DNA of 64,000 bases from Cytobacillus gottheilii. Its GTDB lineage: Bacteria; Bacillota; Bacilli; Bacillales; Cytobacillaceae. The translations under genes were made by a program, and so were the position numbers. The notes under the pieces are model-generated. The model made no database searches, was not told the origin of the DNA, and saw nothing but the letters and a program-made list of their open reading frames with translations. This document shows positions 24,149-32,209 of this stretch, one piece after another. Each line of letters opens with the position of its first letter. Position 1 is the first letter of the stretch. The stretch is from contig NZ_KV440945.1 in the NCBI RefSeq assembly GCF_001636345.1, positions 3,817,854 to 3,881,853 of the forward strand, read 5' to 3'.

Positions 24149-25009
24149 CTAATAATTGTTATTAAGGAACTCCATTAAGGCTTCGTTCATATCACTGGCT
24201 GACTTTCCAAGCCAGATCAAATGGCCCCATGAATCCAATACATAAATCTTTGCATCTAAAATTTTTTCAGCCGCATAATAGGCATGCTCCAATGGAACAG
24301 AGCCATCAAATGCACTATGCAAAATAAGTGTAGGACAAAGTACTTTTTCTAACTCATTTCCCGGCAGTTCGTTTACTTGTTTTAAATCGATTAAAAAACC
24401 ATGTCCGGATCTTTGCCGATTGTTCATTTTTCTAACTTCTTCAATATCATTTGTACCAATTCTCTTTTTCGCTTCCCGATAGCTTAAACTGCTAAAGGAT
24501 GAAAACATCTGCTTGAAAATAAACGCTGGAAAAAGCTGATTGATCCTAGACAGCAATGTCCATGTCGTTTTTTCGATTCGAGGATGAAAAATAACATGTG
24601 CTAATTTATACGTCAAATCCTCTGGTGTAAGCCACTCCTTCGTGACTGCTGATTGTAGAATGAGGGTTTTGACGTGTTGAGGATAATGAACTGCAAAATA
24701 TATAGCACTCGGTCCGCCTGCTGATATTCCAATAACATGCAGCTTATCAATTCCTAAATGGTTCAGTAAATCCAGATAATATTCACAAGCTGTCGCCAGA
24801 TTTTCGCCAATTTCTTTCACAGTGCGACCATACCCAGGTCTTGATGGCGTAATGATGGAGAACCCATTATCAAGTAAACTTTTATATCCGAATTCTTCAT
24901 AACAGTTTGAATGTCCCCCATGCATAACCAGAATAGGTTCACCCTCACCCGAAATCGAATATTCCAACTGACGGCCGTTTATTGACACTGTTTCTACAAC
25001 TCGTTCCAT
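24149..25009 (-). CDS. Alpha/beta hydrolase
   Basis: The 286-residue protein has an oxyanion-hole motif MHGGHSN near 29-35, a nucleophile elbow GISAGG near 95-100, an acid region FDGSVPLEH near 234-242 and a catalytic His in SWGHLIWLG near 260-268. There is no signal peptide, so it is cytoplasmic. The substrate is unknown; the family covers esterases, haloperoxidase-like and C-C hydrolases. Shine-Dalgarno AAGGAG. It stands alone between the LytTR unit and the membrane protein pair. Confidence 0.88.
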   Translation of the reverse strand: MERVVETVSINGRQLEYSISGEGEPILVMHGGHSNCYEEFGYKSLLDNGFSIITPSRPGYGRTVKEIGENLATACEYYLDLLNHLGIDKLHVIGISAGGPSAIYFAVHYPQHVKTLILQSAVTKEWLTPEDLTYKLAHVIFHPRIEKTTWTLLSRINQLFPAFIFKQMFSSFSSLSYREAKKRIGTNDIEEVRKMNNRQRSGHGFLIDLKQVNELPGNELEKVLCPTLILHSAFDGSVPLEHAYYAAEKILDAKIYVLDSWGHLIWLGKSASDMNEALMEFLNNNY

Positions 25010-25055
25010 AAATTGATTCTCCTTATTTTATATACGTTTGAGATAATAAACAGTT

Positions 25056-25502
25056 TCATATTTTGTCTATATTTTCCTTATAGTGGTGTAAAGCCATGTT
25101 CAATTCTCTCGTTTCTTTGTTTAATTTCCATTTTAAGGCCAGCCCAAAAATGATAAATGAAAGAGTAATAGCGCCATAAAAGGTATAACGATACCAGTTC
25201 GGATACCCTGCAAACCATGAAAAGAATTCTGTAAACAAGATGGTTATAAAAAGAGACCAGCCGCTCCATAGTATTAGTCTCCACACCGTCAAATCCCTTT
25301 TAGATAAAATAATCACTTGACCTAAGCCGATGAGCAAACAAGCCAAAAAGAGTTGAATACAGGTCCAAAATTGCAGTGAGGTTTGCATACTCTTATCAAT
25401 ACTCCCAAGCACAAGATAGAAAAATACAAAGGCAATAAAGTACATACCTGCTGTTGCTTTTGATTCATACATAAATAGAAAAATTTCCTGCCATTTTTTC
25501 AT
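25056..25502 (-). CDS. Four-helix membrane protein paired with a LytTR regulator (DUF3021-like)
   Basis: This 148-residue protein has four hydrophobic segments (about 18-33, 43-65, 73-95 and 100-122) and a charged C-terminus. Small membrane proteins of the DUF3021 type are very often encoded right after a LytTR-only DNA-binding protein in Firmicutes, and several such partners act as inhibitors of it. The 18-bp spacing and order fit. Assignment to DUF3021 rests on context and topology. Confidence 0.75.
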   Translation of the reverse strand: MKKWQEIFLFMYESKATAGMYFIAFVFFYLVLGSIDKSMQTSLQFWTCIQLFLACLLIGLGQVIILSKRDLTVWRLILWSGWSLFITILFTEFFSWFAGYPNWYRYTFYGAITLSFIIFGLALKWKLNKETRELNMALHHYKENIDKI

Positions 25503-25520
25503 TTCCTTTCCCTCCTTCGT

Positions 25521-25961
25521 TTATGGGTTTATACCTAACTTGTTTTTAAATGCTTGTGAATAATGACGTGAAACAATTAGTTTATCCCCTGATGTAAGTG
25601 TAATTTCTATTCGGCTGTGAAGGATGCTTTTTAGCTTTTGTATATGCATCAGGTTGACCAACTGGGATTTACCGATGCGAACAATATCGCTGTAGTGTAA
25701 GCTCTTTTCCAGATTTAAAAGTGAATCCTGACATTCCAAAACATCACTTTTGGTATAAAGGAACACCTTATGATCCACAGATTCTGCATAATAAATATCT
25801 CCTGAATGCAATACAAATATTTCCCGCTCTTTTACAGCAAATATCTTTTCATCTGCCTGTTTTATGCAGGTCAGGAGGCTTTGAATAGTTGAATCCATCT
25901 TCTTGCATTTAATAACAATTTCTTGATCACCTGTTGAAATATACTCAACCGTAACCTTCAT
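25521..25961 (-). CDS. LytTR-type DNA-binding regulator
   Basis: A C-terminal LytTR domain spans about residues 45-145, with the hallmarks DIYYAES, SLLNLEKSL, IVRIGKSQLVNLMHI and LTSGDKLIVSRHYSQAFK. The N-terminal 45 residues are short and carry no receiver domain, so it is not a classical response regulator. Start ATG 25961 after GGAGG. It probably regulates its own two-gene unit: two GTTGCAT repeats 21 bp apart lie upstream of its promoter. Confidence 0.88.
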   Translation of the reverse strand: MKVTVEYISTGDQEIVIKCKKMDSTIQSLLTCIKQADEKIFAVKEREIFVLHSGDIYYAESVDHKVFLYTKSDVLECQDSLLNLEKSLHYSDIVRIGKSQLVNLMHIQKLKSILHSRIEITLTSGDKLIVSRHYSQAFKNKLGINP

Positions 25962-25990
25962 ATCAGTTCCTCCAGTCCTCATTTTTTTAA

Positions 25991-26062
25991 AGTGTAAAAT
26001 AGCTGATCGTTTTCCTCAATAGCACTTCACTTATGTTGCATTTTTTAGGTGCTAAGTTGCAT
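25991..26062 (-). promoter_or_regulatory. LytTR unit promoter with phased direct repeats
   Basis: TTGAGG (26019-26014), a 17-bp spacer and TACACT (25996-25991) form the promoter. Upstream, GTTGCAT occurs at 26035-26041 and 26056-26062, exactly two helical turns apart, the known geometry of LytTR sites. Confidence 0.65.
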
Positions 26063-26095
26063 ATAAACCAAATACATCCTAATTTTTCACCAAGA

Positions 26096-26136
26096 GAAAA
26101 ACCCTGATGTCTTAATTCACCATTACGACATCAGGG
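26096..26136 (-). terminator. Intrinsic terminator of the sigma/anti-sigma-like gene
   Basis: A perfect 10-bp stem CCCTGATGTC/GACATCAGGG with a 15-base loop is followed by TTTTT on the minus strand. Confidence 0.9.
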
Positions 26137-26147
26137 CTTCATTTCCA

Positions 26148-28184
26148 TTATTCAGCTGGGTTAATTTTAACTTTTACCACATCATCTAAGTATTTAGTAG
26201 AATCATACCCATACAGTTCAATTGCAGTAGGTTTAACATTGTTGCCGTAATATTTTGTTCTCTCCACAGTTCTTATATGGCGGGGATGAACTAGCTCTTC
26301 ATATGGAATGGTGGGATTATGAATATCATATTCTTTACCGTTTTTATCGACAATCACTCCTTCTCCATCCATTTCCATAGAGGTGATTTCAGCATCGTTT
26401 TCAGTTGCAACATTGTACTGTAAGGAATCAAAACTTCGATTCTCAGTTTCATAATTACTGAGCGTAATTTCAGTGGCATCCTTCGATTGGACATTATCAA
26501 TTGAAATGGTGCTATCTGCATATTCAAATGTATAAGGATATTCCTGGATCGTATCCAACGGAATGGTTAATGAATCCGTCACCGATAAATGAACGGATCC
26601 AAAATGAATGCTCATTTCATTTGCTTCTGCACCTAAAAGAGGATCAAACAAGCTTTCAGTGGTTATTGACCCATTGTTATTGTGAGTTGAGTTATAGTAA
26701 GAACCGTAATAGTCTGACTGAATGACTGTCTCATCAACTTCTAAATGGTCAATCATGTAGGTATACATTCTCTGCATGTTAGGATCTCCTTCTACTGTGT
26801 ACTGAAGCACGGTTGAAGTCGGTGCATACGTCAATGTATTAAAGGTTACTTCTGTTCCGTCAATTTCTGCACTTCCATCCAAGGTATATTCAGTTGAAGG
26901 TTGTTTCGTTAGAGGAAGTTCAAATTCCCATTCCCCTTTTGCAGCCTGTGTATATTCATAGTTGATACTCCCTTCTTCAGTCACCTGATGAAGGCTTCTA
27001 ATATTAAGGTTAATCGTCGCGCTATCCTTTACGAGTGGCCGTAGACTAAGCTTTCCATGATACACATTTTTTTCTCTCTTGTTCAAATCCGATTCCATAT
27101 CCGGCATAAAGTAGCGCGGATAAATCATGCTGTTTAAACTTTGGTATTCGTTTTCCACAGTAACTCCATCTTCATAAATCATCATATATTGATTCTCTTC
27201 TTCCAAATCTTCAATTTCATAATAAACAAGTGTCTGATATTCATCGGCAATGACACTTTTAATCTTAATTTTAATCCCGTTATCTTCCGCCACCAGGCTC
27301 AGCCGCTCTCCTAGGTTTTCCTGCAGATAATAGCGCAGTTCAGGATCACCCTCTGACAGGGCATAATAAGTAGAGGCAAAAATACCTGTAATAAATCCTA
27401 ATGCGATCAGTACCGTAAAAACACTAGCTGTGATAAGGCCAAATCTTCTTCGTTTTTTTCTCTTCTGCTGTCTTTGTTTTTCTGTTTCTTCCACACTTTC
27501 TTTGATCCTTCTCCATATGGCAGCAGGCATCTGTTTTTTAGGCAGATCTGCCAGCATCAGCGTGACTTCTTGGAATGTCGCTAAATCCTCTTGGCAGTTT
27601 TGACAGTGGTATAGATGAATCTCAAAATCAATCTTTTCGGATCGCTCCATGGCCCGGTTTAAATAAGTAAGATAGTGTGGAATAAATTCCTGGCAGCCCT
27701 GGAATTCTGGCCCATCTCCTATTGTCTCTCTGATGGACTGAATTCCTGTAGCTAAAAGGGCTTTTAACTGATCCATATTTATTTGCAGCAGAGCTGCCGT
27801 TTCATCATATGATATTCCTTTTACATAAGTTAGAAGGATAGCTTCCTTCTCTTGCTTTTTTAATTGATAAATCGCGGCGATCAGTTCTTCTGTTCCCTCT
27901 GTCTCCTCTCGGTTTCCACCACCAGCAAGCTCTTGGCATTTATGTACAAAGTTTGCGGTAACCCAGCCTTCATATGAGGTTTCTCTCTTAAATCGTGAAG
28001 ATTCCTTGTCCGTTTTTAAAATAGATTGATAAAAAACTTCTTCTATTTTCTGATGGTCTGTGAAATGGCACAAGGCAATATTGTAAAGCGATTGACTATG
28101 CTGACCGAACCAGGAAAGTGTTTCAATCAAACTGCTATCACTCATATTGCTGACATGCACCTTATCCGTTTTTGCTGGGATCAT
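26148..28184 (-). CDS. Sigma-factor-like / anti-sigma (DUF4179-like) fusion membrane protein
   Basis: In the numbering from the alternative start at 28220, residues 30-170 resemble an ECF sigma factor: a poorly conserved region 2 (to about 100) and a region-4 HTH (about 113-167). Residues 200-209 carry HLYHCQNC, the H-x3-C-x2-C zinc motif of anti-sigma factors (His202, Cys206, Cys209). A basic stretch and one membrane helix (about 260-282) lead to a 400-residue outer domain resembling DUF4179. Normally the sigma and anti-sigma parts are separate proteins. I prefer ATG 28184 (AGGGGG before it) to 28220. Function is inferred. Confidence 0.8.
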   Translation of the reverse strand: MIPAKTDKVHVSNMSDSSLIETLSWFGQHSQSLYNIALCHFTDHQKIEEVFYQSILKTDKESSRFKRETSYEGWVTANFVHKCQELAGGGNREETEGTEELIAAIYQLKKQEKEAILLTYVKGISYDETAALLQINMDQLKALLATGIQSIRETIGDGPEFQGCQEFIPHYLTYLNRAMERSEKIDFEIHLYHCQNCQEDLATFQEVTLMLADLPKKQMPAAIWRRIKESVEETEKQRQQKRKKRRRFGLITASVFTVLIALGFITGIFASTYYALSEGDPELRYYLQENLGERLSLVAEDNGIKIKIKSVIADEYQTLVYYEIEDLEEENQYMMIYEDGVTVENEYQSLNSMIYPRYFMPDMESDLNKREKNVYHGKLSLRPLVKDSATINLNIRSLHQVTEEGSINYEYTQAAKGEWEFELPLTKQPSTEYTLDGSAEIDGTEVTFNTLTYAPTSTVLQYTVEGDPNMQRMYTYMIDHLEVDETVIQSDYYGSYYNSTHNNNGSITTESLFDPLLGAEANEMSIHFGSVHLSVTDSLTIPLDTIQEYPYTFEYADSTISIDNVQSKDATEITLSNYETENRSFDSLQYNVATENDAEITSMEMDGEGVIVDKNGKEYDIHNPTIPYEELVHPRHIRTVERTKYYGNNVKPTAIELYGYDSTKYLDDVVKVKINPAE

Positions 28185-28216
28185 GAATGTATTTCCCCCT
28201 GTATCCTGTCTTTTTC

Positions 28217-28510
28217 TCATTTAACTGGGTACTTCACTGCATTTTTCTCCATTTTTTTAAAAGCTTCTTCCATTAGATCCACATCCATCTTCTCAGCCAA
28301 TTGCAAAAGATAAATGAATACATCCGCCATTTCTTCTTTTATATTTTGTTTATTTTCTGCAACTGCCGCCTCGCTGCTTCTCCATTGGAAATTCTCTAAT
28401 AGTTCATTTGCCTCAAGCGAAATGGAAATTGCGAGATCTTTTTCATTATGATAAGGCGACCAGCCTCGTTCATCTCTAAACGCAGTAATCTTATTTATTA
28501 ACTCTTTCAA
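28217..28510 (-). CDS. MazG-like nucleotide pyrophosphohydrolase
   Basis: This 97-residue all-alpha NTP pyrophosphohydrolase (RS21-C6/MazG-like) has the metal-binding set LEANELLE (about 33-40) and EEMADVFIYLL (about 59-69). Such enzymes hydrolyse dCTP or modified nucleoside triphosphates in the cytoplasm. The start is TTG 28510 behind TAGGATAGG. Its stop codon touches the long-frame start of the sigma-like gene, so the two may be cotranscribed. Confidence 0.88.
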   Translation of the reverse strand: MKELINKITAFRDERGWSPYHNEKDLAISISLEANELLENFQWRSSEAAVAENKQNIKEEMADVFIYLLQLAEKMDVDLMEEAFKKMEKNAVKYPVK

Positions 28511-28555
28511 GCCTATCCTACCTACTATTTTTGTAAATTACTACTATTTTATCAT

Positions 28556-28864
28556 TTATTGAATTGGAAATTGAAGGTTGGTTTTGAAATTTTTATAAAA
28601 GTTTGAAAGATTGTTGATTTCAGTTGAGGAAATCAAACATTTGGCCCTTGAATGAGGGATGTGCCTGTATATTCGTTTGATTTTCTTTAGAAGCGGGGAG
28701 ATTTTAACTCGGATGCTGTTAAATTCGATTGATTTTGCATTGAATAGTAGGGTTCCTATCAAAATTTTTGATTTTCCTATCAAAGTTTTTAACTTTCCTA
28801 TCAATTTCGATCGCTTTCCTATCAAACTTTTTTGTTTTCCTATCAAATTATAAAGATTTCCCAT
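28556..28864 (-). other. Open frame encoding a seven-residue LIGK repeat; doubtful gene
   Basis: The frame starts with MGNLYN and then repeats LIGKxxx five times before losing periodicity. It coincides with the 21-bp DNA repeats at 28755-28867. No Shine-Dalgarno is seen before the ATG, and the opposite strand is also open. The rest of the frame (about 45-102) is not repetitive and has a basic composition. I record it as a possible small protein that I cannot support as expressed. Confidence 0.3.
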
Positions 28865-28867
28865 TAA
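28755..28867. repeat. Six tandem 21-bp repeats
   Basis: CCTATCAA (last copy CCCATTAA) recurs at 28755, 28776, 28797, 28818, 28839 and 28860, an exact 21-bp period, separated by T-rich variable bases. The period equals two helical turns and seven codons. Confidence 0.9.
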
Positions 28868-28965
28868 ACGACTTCTTCACCTTTTAAATACTGCAAACCG
28901 ATCCCATCCCATATACCAAAAACTTATAGTATACTAAATTTACCAATACTTAAGAGGTGATCCTA

Positions 28966-30162
28966 ATGTGGCATTTAACTAGAGAAGCACAAGTAAGGTT
29001 TGCTCAGGTAAATCTTCTGCCTATACACGAGAGTGATGAAGACTGGGAGATTGCTTTAAGTGAAGCAGAGGAAGAAGGCGAGGATCTTTTTGCCTCATTA
29101 AAAGAAGATCTCGATGAAGTTCGGGAAGAGCTTCAGCAAGTGCTGCCAAGCCGTTTTATTACGTATTTAGATAATAATACTTTAAATCATCCTTCACTTC
29201 CGAAAGCTGTTCGAGAAGATTATTTACAGTGGATGCGTGAAGGTGATCAGGAATTTGAACAGATATTAGAAGCTGCAGGTAAGAGTACGGAGCATGCGAT
29301 TCCTTTTTTATTAGCTGCAGCTCAGGAAGTGTTTAATGAGAGCTTTCATGATGGAAGAATCGAACGCATCATAAGAGAAAGTGATACACTTCATATTTAT
29401 ATCAATACAGAAGGCGGCTTTTCTACTAAAGCATATGTTCATCTAATGTTAAAAGGTGTTACGTCAGAAGAAACAGATCTGCCGCTGGAGGCTGGGCAAT
29501 ACTTTATCTATGATGAACTTCAGAAAATTGAGGATGGCTTTGCTTTTCGCGTTTTATTTGATTGTCCTTCATCACAATGGACCATTACGATGAAGGATGT
29601 CGATGCCCGCAGTTTCTATCGCCCAAAGCAATATTCTCTACTATATGATGAAGATCGGTTTGAATCCACATCTCTTGAAGAATACGTTTCAGAGCTGAAT
29701 CCTGATCACCGCTATTGGCTTTTTACACCTGATGCTGAGATTGAAATAAAAATGAATTCAAATCAACTTCTTATTGATAATGGATCATTAGAAATGACCG
29801 ATGATGAAATTCTTATTACCACTTCGAAAGGACAGTATACATATGATATCGAAGAATACTCTCCTCTTCAGTTTATTTACACTGATACATATGAAAACCC
29901 TTATGAACAGCAAAATGAGCCTGTACCAGCAGACGAGCTGGAAGATGCGGCTTTAAGTGATGACTTGGAATTACAAGTGCGTGCATGGAACACGATGTAT
30001 CGTGGCCCTCAGGAATTGGCGGACATCATTAACACTGTTCTTAGCAAAATTGAAATAAACGAAGAAAACGAAATGATCCTAACTGTATATGTGAATCATT
30101 TTTATCAAGAGGAAATTTTGAAGGGAGATGTTATAGAGAAGTTCAAGGAACTAATTGAGTAG
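28966..30162 (+). CDS. Hypothetical acidic protein, possibly DUF4085 family
   Basis: This soluble, strongly acidic protein has 398 residues. The N-terminal 140 residues are helical (EDWEIALSEAEEEGEDLFASL), a beta-rich middle resembles a DUF4085-like sheet domain, and the C-terminus is helical. No catalytic motif is visible. The start is ATG 28966 after AGAGGTGAT; a GTG at 28957 lies on the Shine-Dalgarno. It stands alone on the plus strand. The family assignment is tentative. Confidence 0.75.
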   Translation: MWHLTREAQVRFAQVNLLPIHESDEDWEIALSEAEEEGEDLFASLKEDLDEVREELQQVLPSRFITYLDNNTLNHPSLPKAVREDYLQWMREGDQEFEQILEAAGKSTEHAIPFLLAAAQEVFNESFHDGRIERIIRESDTLHIYINTEGGFSTKAYVHLMLKGVTSEETDLPLEAGQYFIYDELQKIEDGFAFRVLFDCPSSQWTITMKDVDARSFYRPKQYSLLYDEDRFESTSLEEYVSELNPDHRYWLFTPDAEIEIKMNSNQLLIDNGSLEMTDDEILITTSKGQYTYDIEEYSPLQFIYTDTYENPYEQQNEPVPADELEDAALSDDLELQVRAWNTMYRGPQELADIINTVLSKIEINEENEMILTVYVNHFYQEEILKGDVIEKFKELIE

Positions 30163-30261
30163 TCGGCTTTAGAGGGAATTTTTCAATAACTGGACGAGTC
30201 GATTATAATCAAGATTAGAAACTTACATTTTTAATGATTGATTAGAAATATAATGTTTAAA

Positions 30262-30400
30262 CCTGAGTGAAATGAAGCGGAGGACACTCGCCTCCTGCGG
30301 GAAGTAGAGCAAAGGTTGAGACCCGACAGGCTTGCCGAGAATGCTCAGCTAGCTCCCCAGCGGAAAGCAAGTGTCCGCAGCGCAGGTGGAACGGACTTGT
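30262..30400. repeat. Bacillaceae-type interspersed palindromic repeat, copy 1
   Basis: The GC-rich block stands out from its AT-rich surroundings and has inverted ends GGACACTCGC (30282-30291) and GCAAGTGTCC (30367-30376), with CCTCCTGCGGGAAG inside. I recall closely similar elements scattered between genes in many Bacillaceae. It carries no gene. The rest of the 30163-30470 gap is AT-rich and featureless. Confidence 0.75.
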
Positions 30401-30470
30401 TTTGAAAGCTAGAATATACTGTATTTAAGGATGGGCTTTTAGATTGTTCCATCCTTTTTTTACTAAACAC

Positions 30471-30941
30471 TCAATCCTCCACCACATCAATCAATTCCTC
30501 ATAAATTTCCACGAAATACGCTTCTAATAATACAGCTAATTGATCGTCCAAACTGTAATATTCTCCATCAGCTTTTTCAATAACTTCATAGTATTCACTT
30601 TCTTCCACTTCATCATTTTCTAAGGAGATATGCAGCTTCCACATTTGCTCCCCGTATTTTCTGATGATCGCAGCATAAGCATGGGCATTTATCTTCTCGA
30701 GACTCTCTATTAATTCTTTTACATATGCTTTAATTCCTACTTCTTTTATATAATCGGAAGTCCAATTGAGTAAAATTTCATGCCCGCCGCTTTCCATTTC
30801 GGAGTAGTATTGAAATACCGTAAAAGCTTCTTTTGCTGTTTTGTTTTCTGCAGAATAAACATATTCAGGTAAAGCAGAGATTACTGCATTCCAAATGTCA
30901 TCTTTATGAGCTAATTCTTTTTTATTCATTTTAGGCTTCAT
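30471..30941 (-). CDS. DMP19-like family protein of unknown function
   Basis: This 156-residue soluble helical and acidic protein has the pattern AFTVFQYYSEMESGGHEILLNW (residues about 40-61), as in DMP19-family proteins where a Gly follows an Asn/Ser-rich turn. No enzyme motif is visible. Shine-Dalgarno GGAGAGG. It may be cotranscribed with the neighbouring hypothetical gene, 42 bp upstream. Family assignment is moderate. Confidence 0.7.
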   Translation of the reverse strand: MKPKMNKKELAHKDDIWNAVISALPEYVYSAENKTAKEAFTVFQYYSEMESGGHEILLNWTSDYIKEVGIKAYVKELIESLEKINAHAYAAIIRKYGEQMWKLHISLENDEVEESEYYEVIEKADGEYYSLDDQLAVLLEAYFVEIYEELIDVVED

Positions 30942-30983
30942 AAAAACCTCTCCATTTCTTATTCATCTTTTAAAAGTAAACCG

Positions 30984-31427
30984 TTATTCATCCTGCTCAA
31001 GATCATCCTTTAAAACCCAAGGCAGTTTCATTTCAAAACCTATTTGTAATACAGGAGAAGAAAGAGTATCTATATGATCCATTTCAAATCCAATTGTTGC
31101 ATCTCCAAAGGTGGATGTATTTTCAGCATTCCAGGTCGAACTTGTGCAAGTGGGTCCTTTCACTACTTTACCTGTCAAATGGTAATTCCCTATGTACAAC
31201 CGCTTCCCATCCTCTTCTTCTCCAAATTCAGATAACAGACTTGGTTTCGACGGATCTACGCCTAACTGCAAAAACAGCTCCATTACAGAGCTGTTGATAT
31301 ATTTACATGCTTTTCTAAAATTTTTACAATCCAAACATGTACAAACCTCTTGTTCTTTCTTATAAAAATCTTTCGTTTTGTCTACATCAATCTCTAAAAC
31401 CCAGTGCAGGAACTCTATTCTTTTCAT
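30984..31427 (-). CDS. Hypothetical protein with an N-terminal Cys cluster
   Basis: This 147-residue soluble protein has Cys29, Cys31 and Cys34 (CTCLDC) with Cys41 soon after, which could bind zinc or a cluster. The rest is beta-rich with IGNYHLTGKVV and IGFEMDHID. I do not recognise the family. The Shine-Dalgarno is weak (ATGAGATC), yet composition and codon use look genuine. Confidence 0.65.
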   Translation of the reverse strand: MKRIEFLHWVLEIDVDKTKDFYKKEQEVCTCLDCKNFRKACKYINSSVMELFLQLGVDPSKPSLLSEFGEEEDGKRLYIGNYHLTGKVVKGPTCTSSTWNAENTSTFGDATIGFEMDHIDTLSSPVLQIGFEMKLPWVLKDDLEQDE

Positions 31428-31513
31428 ATAATTGATCTCATTTCTCTGCGTTTTACGTTGTTTCTAGACTTACTCACTTTAAGATTAGCAAAAATTTTAT
31501 GATTGGTCGATCA

Positions 31514-32143
31514 TTATAGTGCCACGAGATTTCTCAAGTTTTCAAGCCCAAATCGATTCAGAAACTTGAAGAATGGCTCTCTCTTCTTCCCATATTCAGC
31601 ATAGATATCCAGTATGTTCTCAACTGCTTTATAAAGCATTTCTGGTGTTAAATTCTCCATGAATAAAGTACCCACATGCGCATCTTTTCCTTTTGCTTTA
31701 CCGCCAAGATATAGATGATACCCATCCTTAATTTTCATGACGCCAATATCATTTACAAGCGGCTCTCCACAACCCACCGGACATCCTGTGTATGCTGGCC
31801 GAAGAGTAAACGGAACCGGCTTTCCGGCAATGCGGTTATTTAATTCAATTGCTGCGGGCATGCCTTCTTCTTCTGAACCTTTGCAAAAGTTGCATGTTCT
31901 TAAGCTTTTTACATAGTTTCCAACCGGGTAACAGGACAATCCAACCTCTCGAAGCTTTGCCTCGACTTCTTCAGCCTTGCTTTCTTGAACCTCTATATAA
32001 AGCTGCTGAAAGGTGGTTAACTCCAGTTCATCTTCATCATTCATGTATTCTGTGATCGTCCCAAGCTGTTTCGCATTCAGTTTGGCTCCAAACGTTATCC
32101 CGCCGTTAATCGCCAGTTTTACTTTTTTCTGTGTTTCTTGCAT
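31514..32143 (-). CDS. Small nitrite/sulfite-reductase-like iron-sulfur protein
   Basis: The 209-residue protein corresponds to about one half of a siroheme sulfite/nitrite reductase: a ferredoxin-like half-domain (about 1-75) followed by the cluster region. The cluster cysteines are C84-x2-C87 (CNFC) and C121-x3-C125 (CPVGC); the first spacing is shorter than the C-x5-C of classical enzymes. It lies directly downstream of the copper operon, about 70 bp after copA with a hairpin in between. Substrate and electron donor are unknown. Confidence 0.75.
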   Translation of the reverse strand: MQETQKKVKLAINGGITFGAKLNAKQLGTITEYMNDEDELELTTFQQLYIEVQESKAEEVEAKLREVGLSCYPVGNYVKSLRTCNFCKGSEEEGMPAAIELNNRIAGKPVPFTLRPAYTGCPVGCGEPLVNDIGVMKIKDGYHLYLGGKAKGKDAHVGTLFMENLTPEMLYKAVENILDIYAEYGKKREPFFKFLNRFGLENLRNLVAL

Positions 32144-32168
32144 TCTCTCACACCCCTATATGAATGAA

Positions 32169-32200
32169 AGAGTAAACTGCGATCAGGCAGTTTACTCTTC
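32169..32200. terminator. Hairpin between copA and the reductase-like gene
   Basis: GAGTAAACTGC pairs perfectly with GCAGTTTACTC around a 6-base loop. The T-rich tract is better on the plus strand, so termination of copA transcription may be incomplete. Confidence 0.65.
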
Positions 32201-32209
32201 ATTTGTTTT

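Noticed and set aside
26148-28184. Treating the sigma-like and anti-sigma parts as a frameshifted pair of genes
   Set aside because: The reading frame is continuous, with no stop or frame change between the domains.
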